Origin: Paenibacillus lautus NBRC 15380
GTDB taxonomy: Bacteria; Bacillota; Bacilli; Paenibacillales; Paenibacillaceae
Length of the DNA stretch: 64,000 nucleotides
Direction: 5' to 3'
Assembly (NCBI RefSeq): GCF_004000945.1
Contig: NZ_BIMF01000001.1
Location: 741,556-805,555, forward strand
In this document: positions 28,548 to 37,162 of the stretch, in pieces
Position numbering within the stretch: the stretch's first letter is position 1
How the letters are laid out: each line of letters opens with the position of its first letter
Notes under the pieces: generated by a model
Database searches by the model: none
Told to the model about the DNA's origin: nothing
What the model saw: only the letters and a program-made list of their open reading frames with translations
Made by a program: the position numbers and the translations under genes

Positions 28548-28658
28548 CCAGGTGGACTCAAAGCCATCGCGCCATGACAAATAAACCTCACATAAAGTGG
28601 GTTTTTGCCGCAAAAAGCACAAGCCAGAGTCCTATAAAATTTGGTTAGTTAAGAACAC
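28538..28658. mobile_element. MITE-like element with terminal inverted repeats, 121 bp
   Basis: GTGTTCTTAAC at 28538-28548 returns as GTTAAGAACAC at 28648-28658, a perfect 11-bp terminal inverted repeat. GGACTC/GAGTCC recurs further in, at unequal distance. The interior has no coding capacity but on the minus strand contains AAACCCAC/GTGAGGTTT followed by T-rich sequence, like the terminator often left from a transposase gene end. No clear target duplication is seen. Probably a non-autonomous insertion-sequence derivative. Confidence 0.5.
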
Positions 28659-28706
28659 GCACCGACATCAAGACAGCTCCCCTATTTTCGATATGAATCC
28701 TGCCGA

Positions 28707-29159
28707 CTAAAACCTGTTGGCCATAAAAATAATATCCTTCTTCACTTCAAAACCGTGTTTCCGATAGAAATCTTCCGCCGGAAGATCCTTTTCTGTAAGC
28801 AATACCATGCAATGAACGTGAACTGAACTTAAGTATGCCTTCATTCCGTTCATCAGTGCTGAGCCTAATCCGCTGCCCTGCAGATCGGTATCGATAAAAT
28901 ACTCCTGGATATAGTATTCCTTACCGCTATACCAGCTCTTCGTATGACCAAAAGAGGCTCCCAGGATCTTGCCCTCCTGTTCGATAACAAATCCCAAAAA
29001 AACCGGATTGTCCATGAATTCCGCGAGGTATTGCTGCGCATGCAGCACGGAGTCCCACTGGTCGAACCAGGGTTCGCCGCTAAAGACCTTGAGCATCAGC
29101 TCCGAGCATGGTTCAAGGTCGGATTTGTCCATCAATCTAACATTCGCATTCGATCCCAT
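28707..29159 (-). CDS. GNAT family N-acetyltransferase
   Basis: An acetyl-CoA-dependent acetyltransferase of 150 residues. The fold elements are visible: VRLMDKSDLEPCSELM at the start, EYYIQEYFIDTDLQGSGLGSALMNGMKAYL with the acetyl-CoA loop Q-G-S-G-L-G (about 88-105), and DFYRKHGFEVKKDI near the end. The ATG overlaps the sigma factor stop by one base (TAATG), so the two genes are coupled; an in-frame ATG a few codons earlier would lie inside the sigma gene. Substrate unknown. Confidence 0.88.
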   Translation of the reverse strand: MGSNANVRLMDKSDLEPCSELMLKVFSGEPWFDQWDSVLHAQQYLAEFMDNPVFLGFVIEQEGKILGASFGHTKSWYSGKEYYIQEYFIDTDLQGSGLGSALMNGMKAYLSSVHVHCMVLLTEKDLPAEDFYRKHGFEVKKDIIFMANRF

Positions 29160-29815
29160 TAAGCCGCAACACCCCATGATCTGTCAATGATATCGTAAGC
29201 CCCGATAAACCTAGCGGTCCGGATCGTTATGATAGGAGCAAAGTCATTCCGACTCGACTCCTTACCTACTATCGGGTCATGGCTCACGTTCCTTTCCGTG
29301 GAGGGATCCAATCTTTCCGCCAAAATGGCGCGCGCCCGGTACAGCCGGGATTTCACCGTTCCTTGCGGTATCCCTGCGATTTCGGCGATATCGCTGATCG
29401 GCATATCCCTGTAATAGTGAAGCTGAATGACGCTGCGTAGTTCGTATTCCAGATGCGCCACGGCTTCCTTCAGTTCAATCGCTTCATGTGGCAGTGCATC
29501 GTAAACGCCATTGGCAGGTTCAACCGTGCGCAGCCGCTGCTGGGAGCGCAGCAGTTGCAGGCATTCATGAATGAGAATACGGGACAGCCATGTTTTGAAA
29601 TAAGCAGGCTCTTTCAAGGTAGGGATAGCGATGAAGGATTTAACAATCGCTTCCTGTACGGCATCCGCGCAATCCTCTTCCCGCTTCAGATATAGGCGGG
29701 CCAAACCGTACAAATTACGCTCGTAAGCAAGGATCAGCCTGCCAAAGGCTTCCCGATCCCCATGCTTGGCAAGCCGAACATCATGCTCTATATTGGATTT
29801 CTTGTTTTTGTTCAC
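29159..29815 (-). CDS. ECF-type RNA polymerase sigma factor with C-terminal tail
   Basis: A sigma-70 family group 4 factor of 218 residues. Region 2 spans about 12-80 (AFGRLILAYERNLYGLARLYLKREEDCADAVQEAIVKSF), with the linker YFKTWLSRILIHECLQLLR. Region 4 is at about 115-170 (IQLHYYRDMPISDIAEIAGIPQGTVKSRLYRAR). The start is the GTG at 29815, 9 bases behind AAAGGAGGT. About 45 residues follow region 4 (after LAERLDPS), with no resemblance to the family. No anti-sigma gene follows; the next cistron is an acetyltransferase overlapping by one base. Confidence 0.9.
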   Translation of the reverse strand: MNKNKKSNIEHDVRLAKHGDREAFGRLILAYERNLYGLARLYLKREEDCADAVQEAIVKSFIAIPTLKEPAYFKTWLSRILIHECLQLLRSQQRLRTVEPANGVYDALPHEAIELKEAVAHLEYELRSVIQLHYYRDMPISDIAEIAGIPQGTVKSRLYRARAILAERLDPSTERNVSHDPIVGKESSRNDFAPIITIRTARFIGAYDIIDRSWGVAA

Positions 29816-30027
29816 ATTGTGAGACCTCCTTTGCAACACTTCCTTGGCCTTACATAAGTTAGATGCCTGAGAACGTGCTCAGGTTCACGCAAGTTAAATT
29901 ATTTATTAAAAACTTGGTTAGATCACCTTCATTTTCGCATATTTTCGTTAATCATTTCCATATTGAATCAAGTTCTCAAGAATCAATGATTTTAGTTTCA
30001 TAAATGCGTTCGAAGACCATTAGCGCG

Positions 30028-31044
30028 TTAGTTGAATGAAAATGGTTCCAAAATCACTTTCCCTATGTGACCACTTTGTTGAGTTTCTATAATGGCTTTC
30101 TCATATTCCCGTAGACTAAAATGCGTTCTTGGTGCTTGAATAGTCAATTTCCCATTTATCACCAATTTGAATACATCACCAAAAGTTTCATGCCACCGAA
30201 CATCGGAGATACCTTCAATCCATCTTTTAAGCCAATACGGTTTCACTCTGATATTAGAATGATTTTGGTGTATCTGAGCCCAATTCATTTGGGTTCCTGA
30301 CATAAGACCAATACTTAAGACTGTGCCACCTGGACGGATACACTCAATAAGGTCGTGTCCATCTTGCCCGCCAATGCTATCAATACCCGCCGTTACCCCC
30401 ATCTCACAGGTCAATTCCAAAACTCTATGGACAAGCAATTCTTTAGACGTGTCAATTACCGCCCAAGCACCAAGCGAATACAGTTCCTGGGTATGGCTAT
30501 CATTTCTTACCACCGCAATCAATCTGTATCCAAACACCTTTGAAAACTGTGCAAAAATACGTCCTATAGCAGAACCGCAAGCATTTACAATTAACACATC
30601 ATCAGACTTTAACCGCAATTCTTCTGTACAAATAAGCCACGCTGTCATAGGGTTAATGTACATTTGGCTTGCTGTTTCGTTATCAATTTCAACGGGAACC
30701 CGAATTGCAAGATTGGCTTTCGTTTTCACGTACTGTTGCCAAGTTCCCTCACCACGTAGAGGCAGTACCCGTTTACCTAAAAGGGATGTTGTTACGGATG
30801 AACCAACAGCTTCAACAACACCAACCCCTTCATATCCTGGTACTGCTGGCAGCTGAATTCGATGTTTATAGGCACCTCGAATCGGAATTAGGTCAGAAGG
30901 ATTGATTGGACTAAGAATCATTCGAACCACTATTTCGTCGTGCTGAAGTTGTATATCGTCTACCCTTTGTTCTAATTCCAACACTTCAAGAGGATGTCCA
31001 AACTTCTTATACTGTAAAGAAATAAACTCCTTAATGCGTCTCAC
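30028..31044 (-). CDS. Zinc-type MDR family reductase (enoyl reductase/quinone oxidoreductase-like)
   Basis: A 338-residue member of the medium-chain dehydrogenase/reductase superfamily. The N-terminal GroES-like part has MILSPINPSDLIPIRGAY and PAVPGYEGVGVVEAVGSSV. The Rossmann part has NACGSAIGRIFAQFSKVFGYRLIAVVRN as the NAD(P)H-binding turn and GIDSIGGQDGHDLIECIRPGG. The early PINPSDL pattern and QMYINPMTAW resemble 2-enoyl thioester reductases rather than zinc alcohol dehydrogenases. The start is uncertain: the GTG at 31044 directly abuts AAGGAA. Codon use is AT-richer than in the flanking operons. Confidence 0.85.
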   Translation of the reverse strand: MRRIKEFISLQYKKFGHPLEVLELEQRVDDIQLQHDEIVVRMILSPINPSDLIPIRGAYKHRIQLPAVPGYEGVGVVEAVGSSVTTSLLGKRVLPLRGEGTWQQYVKTKANLAIRVPVEIDNETASQMYINPMTAWLICTEELRLKSDDVLIVNACGSAIGRIFAQFSKVFGYRLIAVVRNDSHTQELYSLGAWAVIDTSKELLVHRVLELTCEMGVTAGIDSIGGQDGHDLIECIRPGGTVLSIGLMSGTQMNWAQIHQNHSNIRVKPYWLKRWIEGISDVRWHETFGDVFKLVINGKLTIQAPRTHFSLREYEKAIIETQQSGHIGKVILEPFSFN

Positions 31045-31083
31045 TTCCTTATTGAATTATCCAGGGCAGCCCGTCAGTTTTCC

Positions 31084-32508
31084 TTACCTGATGCTCAGAT
31101 ATTCTTTAATCCCATCGACAATAGCTTGAGCAGCTTTGTATTGTACGGTATTGGATAGCATCGCTTTTTCATCGGAGATATTGCTCAAGAACCCAACTTC
31201 CAATAGAACAGCAGCCATCTTCGTTTCTCTAATGACTTGAAAACTGTTATCTTTTACACCCCGGTCTTTCAGCCCCATTGCTTTAATTAAACGCTTGTGA
31301 ATAGCATCAGCCAGCTCTTTACTGCTGCTTCGCTGATAATAGTAAGTCTCTGTACCATTGGCTTGAGGTGACTCGAGAACACTGTTTCCATGTATAGATA
31401 CAAATACGTCGGCATTTATTTTATTGGCGAGCTGCACACGTTCCGTTCGGGTAGGGTACACATCACTATCGCGGGTCATCCATACTTCGATTTCAGGCTC
31501 CTTCAAAAGGAGTTCTTGTACTTTTAGAGATAAAGCAAGGTTAAAATCCTTCTCATGTTTATTAGAGATACTTGTCGTCCCCGGATCACTTCCTCCATGT
31601 CCCGGATCGATCACTACAATCTTTCTGCCCTGATCACCTGCCGATGGCGCTTGAATAGGAGATTCGAAATCGCTGGTATCAGTTAAATCAATAATCAGTT
31701 GATCACCGATAAATTCATGATTAACTTGAATTATACTATCGCGTTTCAATTCAATTACGATTCTGATTTGATCTGGATCACGATTAAATAACGAATATCT
31801 CACTTCCGATACATTGGGTTGACCACTAACATCCAACTTAGCCATAGATCCCGAATCTAATGGTTGAGATAAATCACCAAACGTTGTATTAGGTAAATCA
31901 ATAACAATTCGATCAGGGTCATTTAAATTAGAAATGATTGGGTTAACTTTCCCATCCATGCTTATAACGAGTTGGTTATTCAAAAAATTAATTTCGTTTA
32001 TATGTTTTAACGATACTTTTTCATTGTTTTCTGAATGGGGAGCAGGATCTTCAGTTTGAGCATAATTAACGCTGCTGCTTGTCAGATATACAATTTTATC
32101 TTTGTTGTCCCAACTCACTGATAGTCCCATCTGTTCACTTACGAAGCGTATCGGAACGACTACACTTTTATTCAGAATTTGAGGAGCAATATCCAGTAAT
32201 ACAGGCTTCCCTGCTACCTTCGCTTCTCTTTGGTCAACATGTAAAGAGATTATCTTTGAATTTTGCTGGATTTTTACAAGATGCGATTTTTGATCCCAAT
32301 TAACTCTAAACTTTAGATTCTCAGCAACAACACGAATTGGGATCATAACATGCTTATTCATCACTGTGACCTGGACATCAGAAGGCAAAATCACTTCCTG
32401 ACCGTCTAATATGATCTTAGATTCGTTAGCTACTGCATGGCTTTGATCTGGTAAAATGATAAGAAAGAATAGGGATAAAAACAATATAAGAATGGCTTTT
32501 TTCATCAT
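31084..32508 (-). CDS. N-acetylmuramoyl-L-alanine amidase with stalk and AMIN domains
   Basis: An exported cell-wall hydrolase of 474 residues. The signal peptide is at 1-26 (ILILFLSLFFLIILPDQSHAVA). A copper-amine-oxidase-like stalk domain follows (about 30-140: IILDGQEVILPSDVQV, MIPIRVVAENLKFRVNWD, VVPIRFVSEQMGLSVSWD), then an AMIN peptidoglycan-targeting domain (about 165-265) and a zinc-dependent Amidase_3 domain (about 290-472). The amidase holds IVVIDPGHGGSDPG with a zinc His, FVSIHGNS and VLLEVGFLSN with the catalytic Glu. Stands alone in the AT-rich block. Confidence 0.94.
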   Translation of the reverse strand: MMKKAILILFLSLFFLIILPDQSHAVANESKIILDGQEVILPSDVQVTVMNKHVMIPIRVVAENLKFRVNWDQKSHLVKIQQNSKIISLHVDQREAKVAGKPVLLDIAPQILNKSVVVPIRFVSEQMGLSVSWDNKDKIVYLTSSSVNYAQTEDPAPHSENNEKVSLKHINEINFLNNQLVISMDGKVNPIISNLNDPDRIVIDLPNTTFGDLSQPLDSGSMAKLDVSGQPNVSEVRYSLFNRDPDQIRIVIELKRDSIIQVNHEFIGDQLIIDLTDTSDFESPIQAPSAGDQGRKIVVIDPGHGGSDPGTTSISNKHEKDFNLALSLKVQELLLKEPEIEVWMTRDSDVYPTRTERVQLANKINADVFVSIHGNSVLESPQANGTETYYYQRSSSKELADAIHKRLIKAMGLKDRGVKDNSFQVIRETKMAAVLLEVGFLSNISDEKAMLSNTVQYKAAQAIVDGIKEYLSIR

Positions 32509-32561
32509 GCACCTCTACTATGATTTCTTTTGCTACATATTTTTAATACATTCGTTTATGG

Positions 32562-32600
32562 ACGCAAAAATCCCACTTCATAATAGAAATGGGATTTTGT
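32562..32600 (-). terminator. Terminator after the PepSY-like protein gene
   Basis: On the minus strand AAATCCCA and TGGGATTT form a stem with five T residues behind it, about 105 bases past the stop at 32705 and before the amidase gene. Confidence 0.7.
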
Positions 32601-32704
32601 CTGGTGATACATTGTAGATGATTTAATTAGACAAACCAATTCTGAAAGAGTTCTCTGTTATCACGTGCAACATTTTTCTGTTTTATATAAAACATATCTT
32701 ATGA

Positions 32705-33793
32705 CTATATCTTCTTTGGAACCGGTTCATATATAAGACATCGTAACGTTTTTTCGGGATATCGCAATTCTGTTATATATTTGTTACCGTCTTCCAAGGC
32801 GATAGATATGGCTACAACACCACGTTGATCATATTTGACATCCTCAATGAATGACGTATTTGTGATCGCACGAGTTTCACCCTGTTTCTCTCTTACTATA
32901 GTTTTAGCCGCATCGATCCAGCTGTGATCCTGTTTGATCTGCTCTTTCAAAGCCGCTGTGATGGGCGTTCTCTTATAGTTAGAATTGAAAAGAGTGGTAT
33001 CTATCACATTCCCAGTCAAGGAATCTATGAATACATCATACATAAAATAAGTTTCTGCGCTTGCTTGCAGTCTCTCCACATTGTAAGGCTGAAAATGAAC
33101 AATCCATTCTCCAATTTGCCCAGGGCCAAATTTATTATACAATATGGTTACTTTCAGTTTGGAGACATCGACATCAAACAGACGAATGACACTGTCATGA
33201 GCTTTTGCCAACGCATCTGCTTCACTTATATCTTTCGAATCGGGCTGGGGCTTGACAATCCGTTTGCTCAGAGCAAAATTCACTCGGGAGTGCCAATCAA
33301 TATACTGCAATAATTCCTCCTCTGTCAGAAGCCGCTCGGGATATACATAAGTTGCTTTACTCAAGTCTAAATAGAAACTATAGTTTCCCTCTTTGAGGGG
33401 CAAAGGCTTTTGAGGACGAATACCTTCATAAATATATTGTTCCTTCAATACCTTCAGCCTTTTAGCCTCCTGATCGGTCATTTTACGGTTACTTGCTTCC
33501 ACTTCAATCTTGATGTTGTCAAAATAATGATAGATTTGTTGAATATCCTCGTCCGTCATCGTTTGTTCCAGATATTCCTTAACTGTCGTTGCTGGAATTG
33601 GCGCTTCTACCTTTAAAATCGGTATCTCGCTGTTTGCTAAAGTCATTGCAGGTATTCCTTGCCGCTTAGATTCCCCATAGAGTTCAGGTACCGGCGTGGG
33701 AACCAAATGCAGGACAGCCAGCGTGCTGGCTGCAAGCAATCCGCCAGAAATGGCGATTATAGCGAGGGCCTCTAGGACACTCTTTCTGTTCAC
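32705..33793 (-). CDS. Membrane-anchored extracytoplasmic protein, PepSY-like
   Basis: A 362-residue protein with one N-terminal membrane helix (about 8-30, LAIIAISGGLLAASTLAVLHL) and a long outer part. Towards the C-terminus SEADALAKAHDSVIRLF, ETYFMYDVFIDSLTGNVIDT and a strand-rich end resemble PepSY/YPEB-like modules, which often act as protease inhibitors or sensor partners; this is only a fold-level resemblance. The GTG at 33793 follows GTGGAGGT with 6-7 bases spacing. It is the third gene after a response regulator and kinase, so it is probably an accessory of that system. Confidence 0.7.
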   Translation of the reverse strand: MNRKSVLEALAIIAISGGLLAASTLAVLHLVPTPVPELYGESKRQGIPAMTLANSEIPILKVEAPIPATTVKEYLEQTMTDEDIQQIYHYFDNIKIEVEASNRKMTDQEAKRLKVLKEQYIYEGIRPQKPLPLKEGNYSFYLDLSKATYVYPERLLTEEELLQYIDWHSRVNFALSKRIVKPQPDSKDISEADALAKAHDSVIRLFDVDVSKLKVTILYNKFGPGQIGEWIVHFQPYNVERLQASAETYFMYDVFIDSLTGNVIDTTLFNSNYKRTPITAALKEQIKQDHSWIDAAKTIVREKQGETRAITNTSFIEDVKYDQRGVVAISIALEDGNKYITELRYPEKTLRCLIYEPVPKKI

Positions 33794-33854
33794 AGTTAAA
33801 ACCTCCACTTTTTAAATAGGCTTGGCCGCCTATGTATACCTTAATTTAAATATG

Positions 33855-35255
33855 TTATCGAGTTAGAAGGTTGTTGTTATGAAGTTGTAAATTCATTCGG
33901 ATGGTTGTGCCGATATGTTCCTCGGATTCGAGGAACAACATCGCCTGATGCGCCTCCGCAATTTGACGGCATAAAGATAAACCAAGTCCTGCTCCTCCAT
34001 GTACTCTCGAACGGGCGTTGTCCACTCGATAGAATGGCTCAAACGCATGTTCCACCTGCTTGGCGCTCATACCTCTCCCAAAGTCGCGCACCTCCAGTAC
34101 AGCTGTGGAATTCTGTTCATAAGCGAGAAGTCTGATTTCGGAACCCTCGGATGAAGCGTGAATTGAATTTTCAATGCAATTGATCAGAAAAGACGCTAGC
34201 AGATCACGATCCCCCCATACGCTGTCGAGTTCAGCCTGCAGGACAAGTTCAATACCAGCCATCTCCAAATTATTGTGTTCCGTTCGCCGGACGGATTCAA
34301 ACAGATCAACAACCGACACAGGTGTACGTTCTATCGGCTGGTGACTTAGGATGGAAAGATCTAGCAGCTTAAAGACCAGGTTTTTCAAGCGCAATGTTTC
34401 GCTCCAGATATAACCACTGGCCGTCATTCGTTCTTCCTCGCCGATGTTTGCGGAATTCAAATATTGGGCAAAACCCTGCATACTTGTCAGGGGGGTTCTC
34501 AATTCGTGAGCCAGGTTATCGACAATTCTTTGCTTTGCCTCAGCCATAGTAGAAAGCTCGGTTACATGACGTTCCACAGCTTCGGCCATTCTATTGAAAT
34601 TTTGCGCCAATTCACCAAATTCATCGTTGTTTTTTAAAGTCACCCGCTCACGATAATTTCCTTCTGCGATATTTTTGGTCGTATCAGATAATAACCGCAA
34701 AGGTTTCGTTAACTGTCGGATCAGGATATACAGCAAAATAATAAGAATTGGACTGACAATAAAATTGATATAAACAAAATAACGATTTAATTCGGCTTGT
34801 TTGGCATACAACTCTTCGATATCCCGCCGGTATGTCAGCAAGATGTGATCGTAAGGAGCTGGCAGCTCTTTAGATATGATAACTTTGCGCACCGTTTCTT
34901 CATCTGCTTGTTCGTTTCGTATTGCGGGCATGTCATTTGTAGCAGACTCGTCGCTATACACTAACTGTCCCTGATCCCACAGTTGTAAAGTGATTCCCTG
35001 CTGTCGATAATAGTCTGCATAAGACCGTGCAACATCATATAATACGGTGTCATTGATGGACATTCCCCGGGATTTTATGGAATTCAAATTTTCATAGATG
35101 TTGTTGGCAATTAATGCCTGCTCACTCGAAGCCCTTTGAATCTCTCTTTCCATGTTAAGACGCCCACTTTTTTTCATAATCATAATTACGCTTACATCAA
35201 GGGTCAGGATGAATAAGATAAGCACGACCAGTAGTGTTTTCTGCCAAAATCGCAT
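33855..35255 (-). CDS. Sensor histidine kinase (two-component, HAMP type)
   Basis: A membrane kinase of 466 residues. Transmembrane helices at about 7-27 and 163-183 enclose an extracellular sensor region of about 135 residues. HAMP at about 185-237 (LLSDTTKNIAEGNYRERV) leads to the phosphoacceptor His in DNLAHELRTPLTSMQG (about 250). The ATPase domain shows ENSIHASSEGSEIRL, VRDFGRGMS and HGGAGLGLSLCRQI. The start is 4 bases past the regulator stop, with GGAGGG as RBS. Partner regulator precedes it. Signal unknown. Confidence 0.93.
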   Translation of the reverse strand: MRFWQKTLLVVLILFILTLDVSVIMIMKKSGRLNMEREIQRASSEQALIANNIYENLNSIKSRGMSINDTVLYDVARSYADYYRQQGITLQLWDQGQLVYSDESATNDMPAIRNEQADEETVRKVIISKELPAPYDHILLTYRRDIEELYAKQAELNRYFVYINFIVSPILIILLYILIRQLTKPLRLLSDTTKNIAEGNYRERVTLKNNDEFGELAQNFNRMAEAVERHVTELSTMAEAKQRIVDNLAHELRTPLTSMQGFAQYLNSANIGEEERMTASGYIWSETLRLKNLVFKLLDLSILSHQPIERTPVSVVDLFESVRRTEHNNLEMAGIELVLQAELDSVWGDRDLLASFLINCIENSIHASSEGSEIRLLAYEQNSTAVLEVRDFGRGMSAKQVEHAFEPFYRVDNARSRVHGGAGLGLSLCRQIAEAHQAMLFLESEEHIGTTIRMNLQLHNNNLLTR

Positions 35256-35258
35256 GCC

Positions 35259-35918
35259 TCATCCCTCCGATTCTAGACGGTAACCAAGCTTATAAATCGT
35301 TTTTATCCGATCTTCCCAGCCTAGTTTTTTGCGAAGCTGCCTGATATGTACGTCTACGGTGCGGGTATCACCTTCAAATTCATACCCCCATGCAAGCTCC
35401 AAAAGCTTTTCCCTGGACAACGCAATATTTCTGTTCTGAATCAAAACCTCCAACAGTTCAAACTCTCTTGCAGTCAACTCGACAGTTTGTCCGTTTTTAA
35501 AAATCTTCCGTGCCGCCAAACGGACATCAACCCCTTCCGCAATAAATCCGTCATGTTCCTGTGCGTTTCGACGTAAAACCACATTTATGCGTGCAAGCAG
35601 CTCTAAAATTTCAAAAGGTTTAATAATATAATCATCCGCGCCGAGTTCAAACCCTGTAATGCGGTCATATAATGAATCTTTAGCGGTAATAAAAATAATT
35701 GGAACATTAAGATGCCGATTGCGTCTCATTAGCTCAAAACCGTCCAAACCAGGCAACATAACGTCGAGCAAAATTAGATCTACCTTCTCCTGTTCCAGAA
35801 TTGTCTGCATCTCTACCCCATTGAAAGCTTTATAAAACTGATGCCCCACAAGCTTTAAATTCATTGTAATCAAGTCGCTAATCGGTTTTTCATCTTCAAC
35901 TACCAATATTTTTGCCAT
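35259..35918 (-). CDS. OmpR-family response regulator
   Basis: A 219-residue regulator: receiver domain (AKILVVEDEKPISDLI, phosphoacceptor Asp in LILLDVMLPGLDG at about 53, Lys in YIIKPFEILEL) followed by a winged-helix DNA-binding domain (ELTAREFELLEVLIQNRNIALSREKL, TVDVHIRQLRKKLG). The second of two adjacent ATGs (35918) has the better distance to GGAGG. It heads a regulator-kinase-PepSY protein operon in the AT-rich block. Confidence 0.94.
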   Translation of the reverse strand: MAKILVVEDEKPISDLITMNLKLVGHQFYKAFNGVEMQTILEQEKVDLILLDVMLPGLDGFELMRRNRHLNVPIIFITAKDSLYDRITGFELGADDYIIKPFEILELLARINVVLRRNAQEHDGFIAEGVDVRLAARKIFKNGQTVELTAREFELLEVLIQNRNIALSREKLLELAWGYEFEGDTRTVDVHIRQLRKKLGWEDRIKTIYKLGYRLESEG

Positions 35919-36162
35919 CATTAATCCTCCATACATTGCATTGTTTAAATATTTAAAGTTCTTAGGCTCCGTAGCTATGAATATAAGATCTTGTCGCATG
36001 CCTAGTATAAGAATTATATCCATAAAATAAAAAATACGCGATTTCCGCGAACTTTAGCGTTTTAAGTCCACATTGACTCGATATGTATCGTATCTCCTGA
36101 ACCACACTCTGCCACCGCGAACGTTGTCTTTTCTTTGCATACCATTTCGCTAGCGCCTCATA
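35919..36162. other. Non-coding spacer upstream of the response regulator
   Basis: About 240 bp, AT-rich at the left and closer to the genome average at the right, where the AT-rich block ends. It should hold the promoter of the regulator-kinase operon. I see no gene and no promoter strong enough to report. Confidence 0.35.
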
Positions 36163-36197
36163 TGAAAAACACCGTAAGGTCATCGCCCTCACGGTGT
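36163..36197 (-). terminator. Terminator of the MBL-fold hydrolase gene
   Basis: On the minus strand ACACCGTGAGG pairs with CCTTACGGTGT, followed by TTTTTCAT, about 60 bases after the stop at 36255. Confidence 0.8.
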
Positions 36198-36254
36198 CTC
36201 GTTCAGCCTATAAATCGTTCATATCATGAATTGCATGATTAGATCCGTTCTCAT

Positions 36255-37076
36255 TCAATTCGTATCCTTATCCACATATCGTCCTTGCTCGGGAACGGCC
36301 AAACGGTCAAAGTCCCGGGCCAACCGCGCAAGCGAAGCCGTTAGCTCTTCGCCGCGCATGGAGACCCCGTGCCCCGTGACCAGGATTCCGGGATTCAGGC
36401 TTGCCAGGCGGCGAACCGATTCACGCGCCAGATCCCAATCCGGGGTAAAATACATCGGCGGCCCGTGCAGCTCCTTCTCCTGCCCGATGACGGCAAGCGC
36501 CGACTCTTGCTTCACCGTAATGACCGCGTCTCCCCCCACGAGGACTCGATCCCGTTCACGAAAAAGGGAGATATGGCCCGGGCTATGACCCGGTGTCGGG
36601 ATCCATTTGAATTCAGGAAGACCCGGCACGCTGCCGTCCTCCGACAGAGGTTGTATCCTGGAGCCCAGATCGATGGCTTTGTTCGGATACATCGGGGCAA
36701 CGCGGGCCATCAATCCGCCGCCTACGCTCGGATCTCCCGGAGGATAATCTTCCTTTCCCGTGAGGAACGGCAGTTCATCCCGATGAGCATAGACGGGGAC
36801 GTTCCAGCGATCGGCCAACTCCTTTACATTGCCCACATGGTCGAAATGGCCGTGTGTAAGCACGATGCAAACCGGCGGCTTTCCGAATCTTTTCTCAGCT
36901 TCTTCCACAATGGAGCCTTCAAAATTTCCGAGTCCCGTGTCAATCAGTACCCAGTCTTCGGTTCCCGGCGTACCGATCATCTGGATGTTTACCATGACGG
37001 TGCGCAAGGATAGAATATCCGGCGTAATCTCCTCGGGCTCTACTGCACCCGTCTTTAACATGCTGTGGTCATTCAT
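36255..37076 (-). CDS. MBL-fold metallo-hydrolase
   Basis: A 273-residue zinc hydrolase. The metal motif THGHFDHVGNV (about 78-88) and the later histidines and Asp in PTPGHSPGHISLF and LVGGDAVIT make a complete dinuclear site. The start at 37076 (MNDHSML) follows GGGGGCGA; a 23-codon longer frame has no RBS. The overall pattern is that of glyoxalase II-like/YqgX-like hydrolases; the substrate cannot be told. Monocistronic, with its own terminator. Confidence 0.88.
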   Translation of the reverse strand: MNDHSMLKTGAVEPEEITPDILSLRTVMVNIQMIGTPGTEDWVLIDTGLGNFEGSIVEEAEKRFGKPPVCIVLTHGHFDHVGNVKELADRWNVPVYAHRDELPFLTGKEDYPPGDPSVGGGLMARVAPMYPNKAIDLGSRIQPLSEDGSVPGLPEFKWIPTPGHSPGHISLFRERDRVLVGGDAVITVKQESALAVIGQEKELHGPPMYFTPDWDLARESVRRLASLNPGILVTGHGVSMRGEELTASLARLARDFDRLAVPEQGRYVDKDTN

Positions 37077-37162
37077 TATGGAATCGCCCCCATTTCTCGT
37101 TGTAAGTGCTTCTTGTAATAACATACCCGTTTTGGCACTTTTCAACGAAGAAACGGCGATTT

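Noticed and set aside
28505..28706. T-box or other known riboswitch upstream of the bpsA-like gene
   Set aside because: No T-box sequence, specifier loop or known aptamer core was found; the structure there is the inverted-repeat element.
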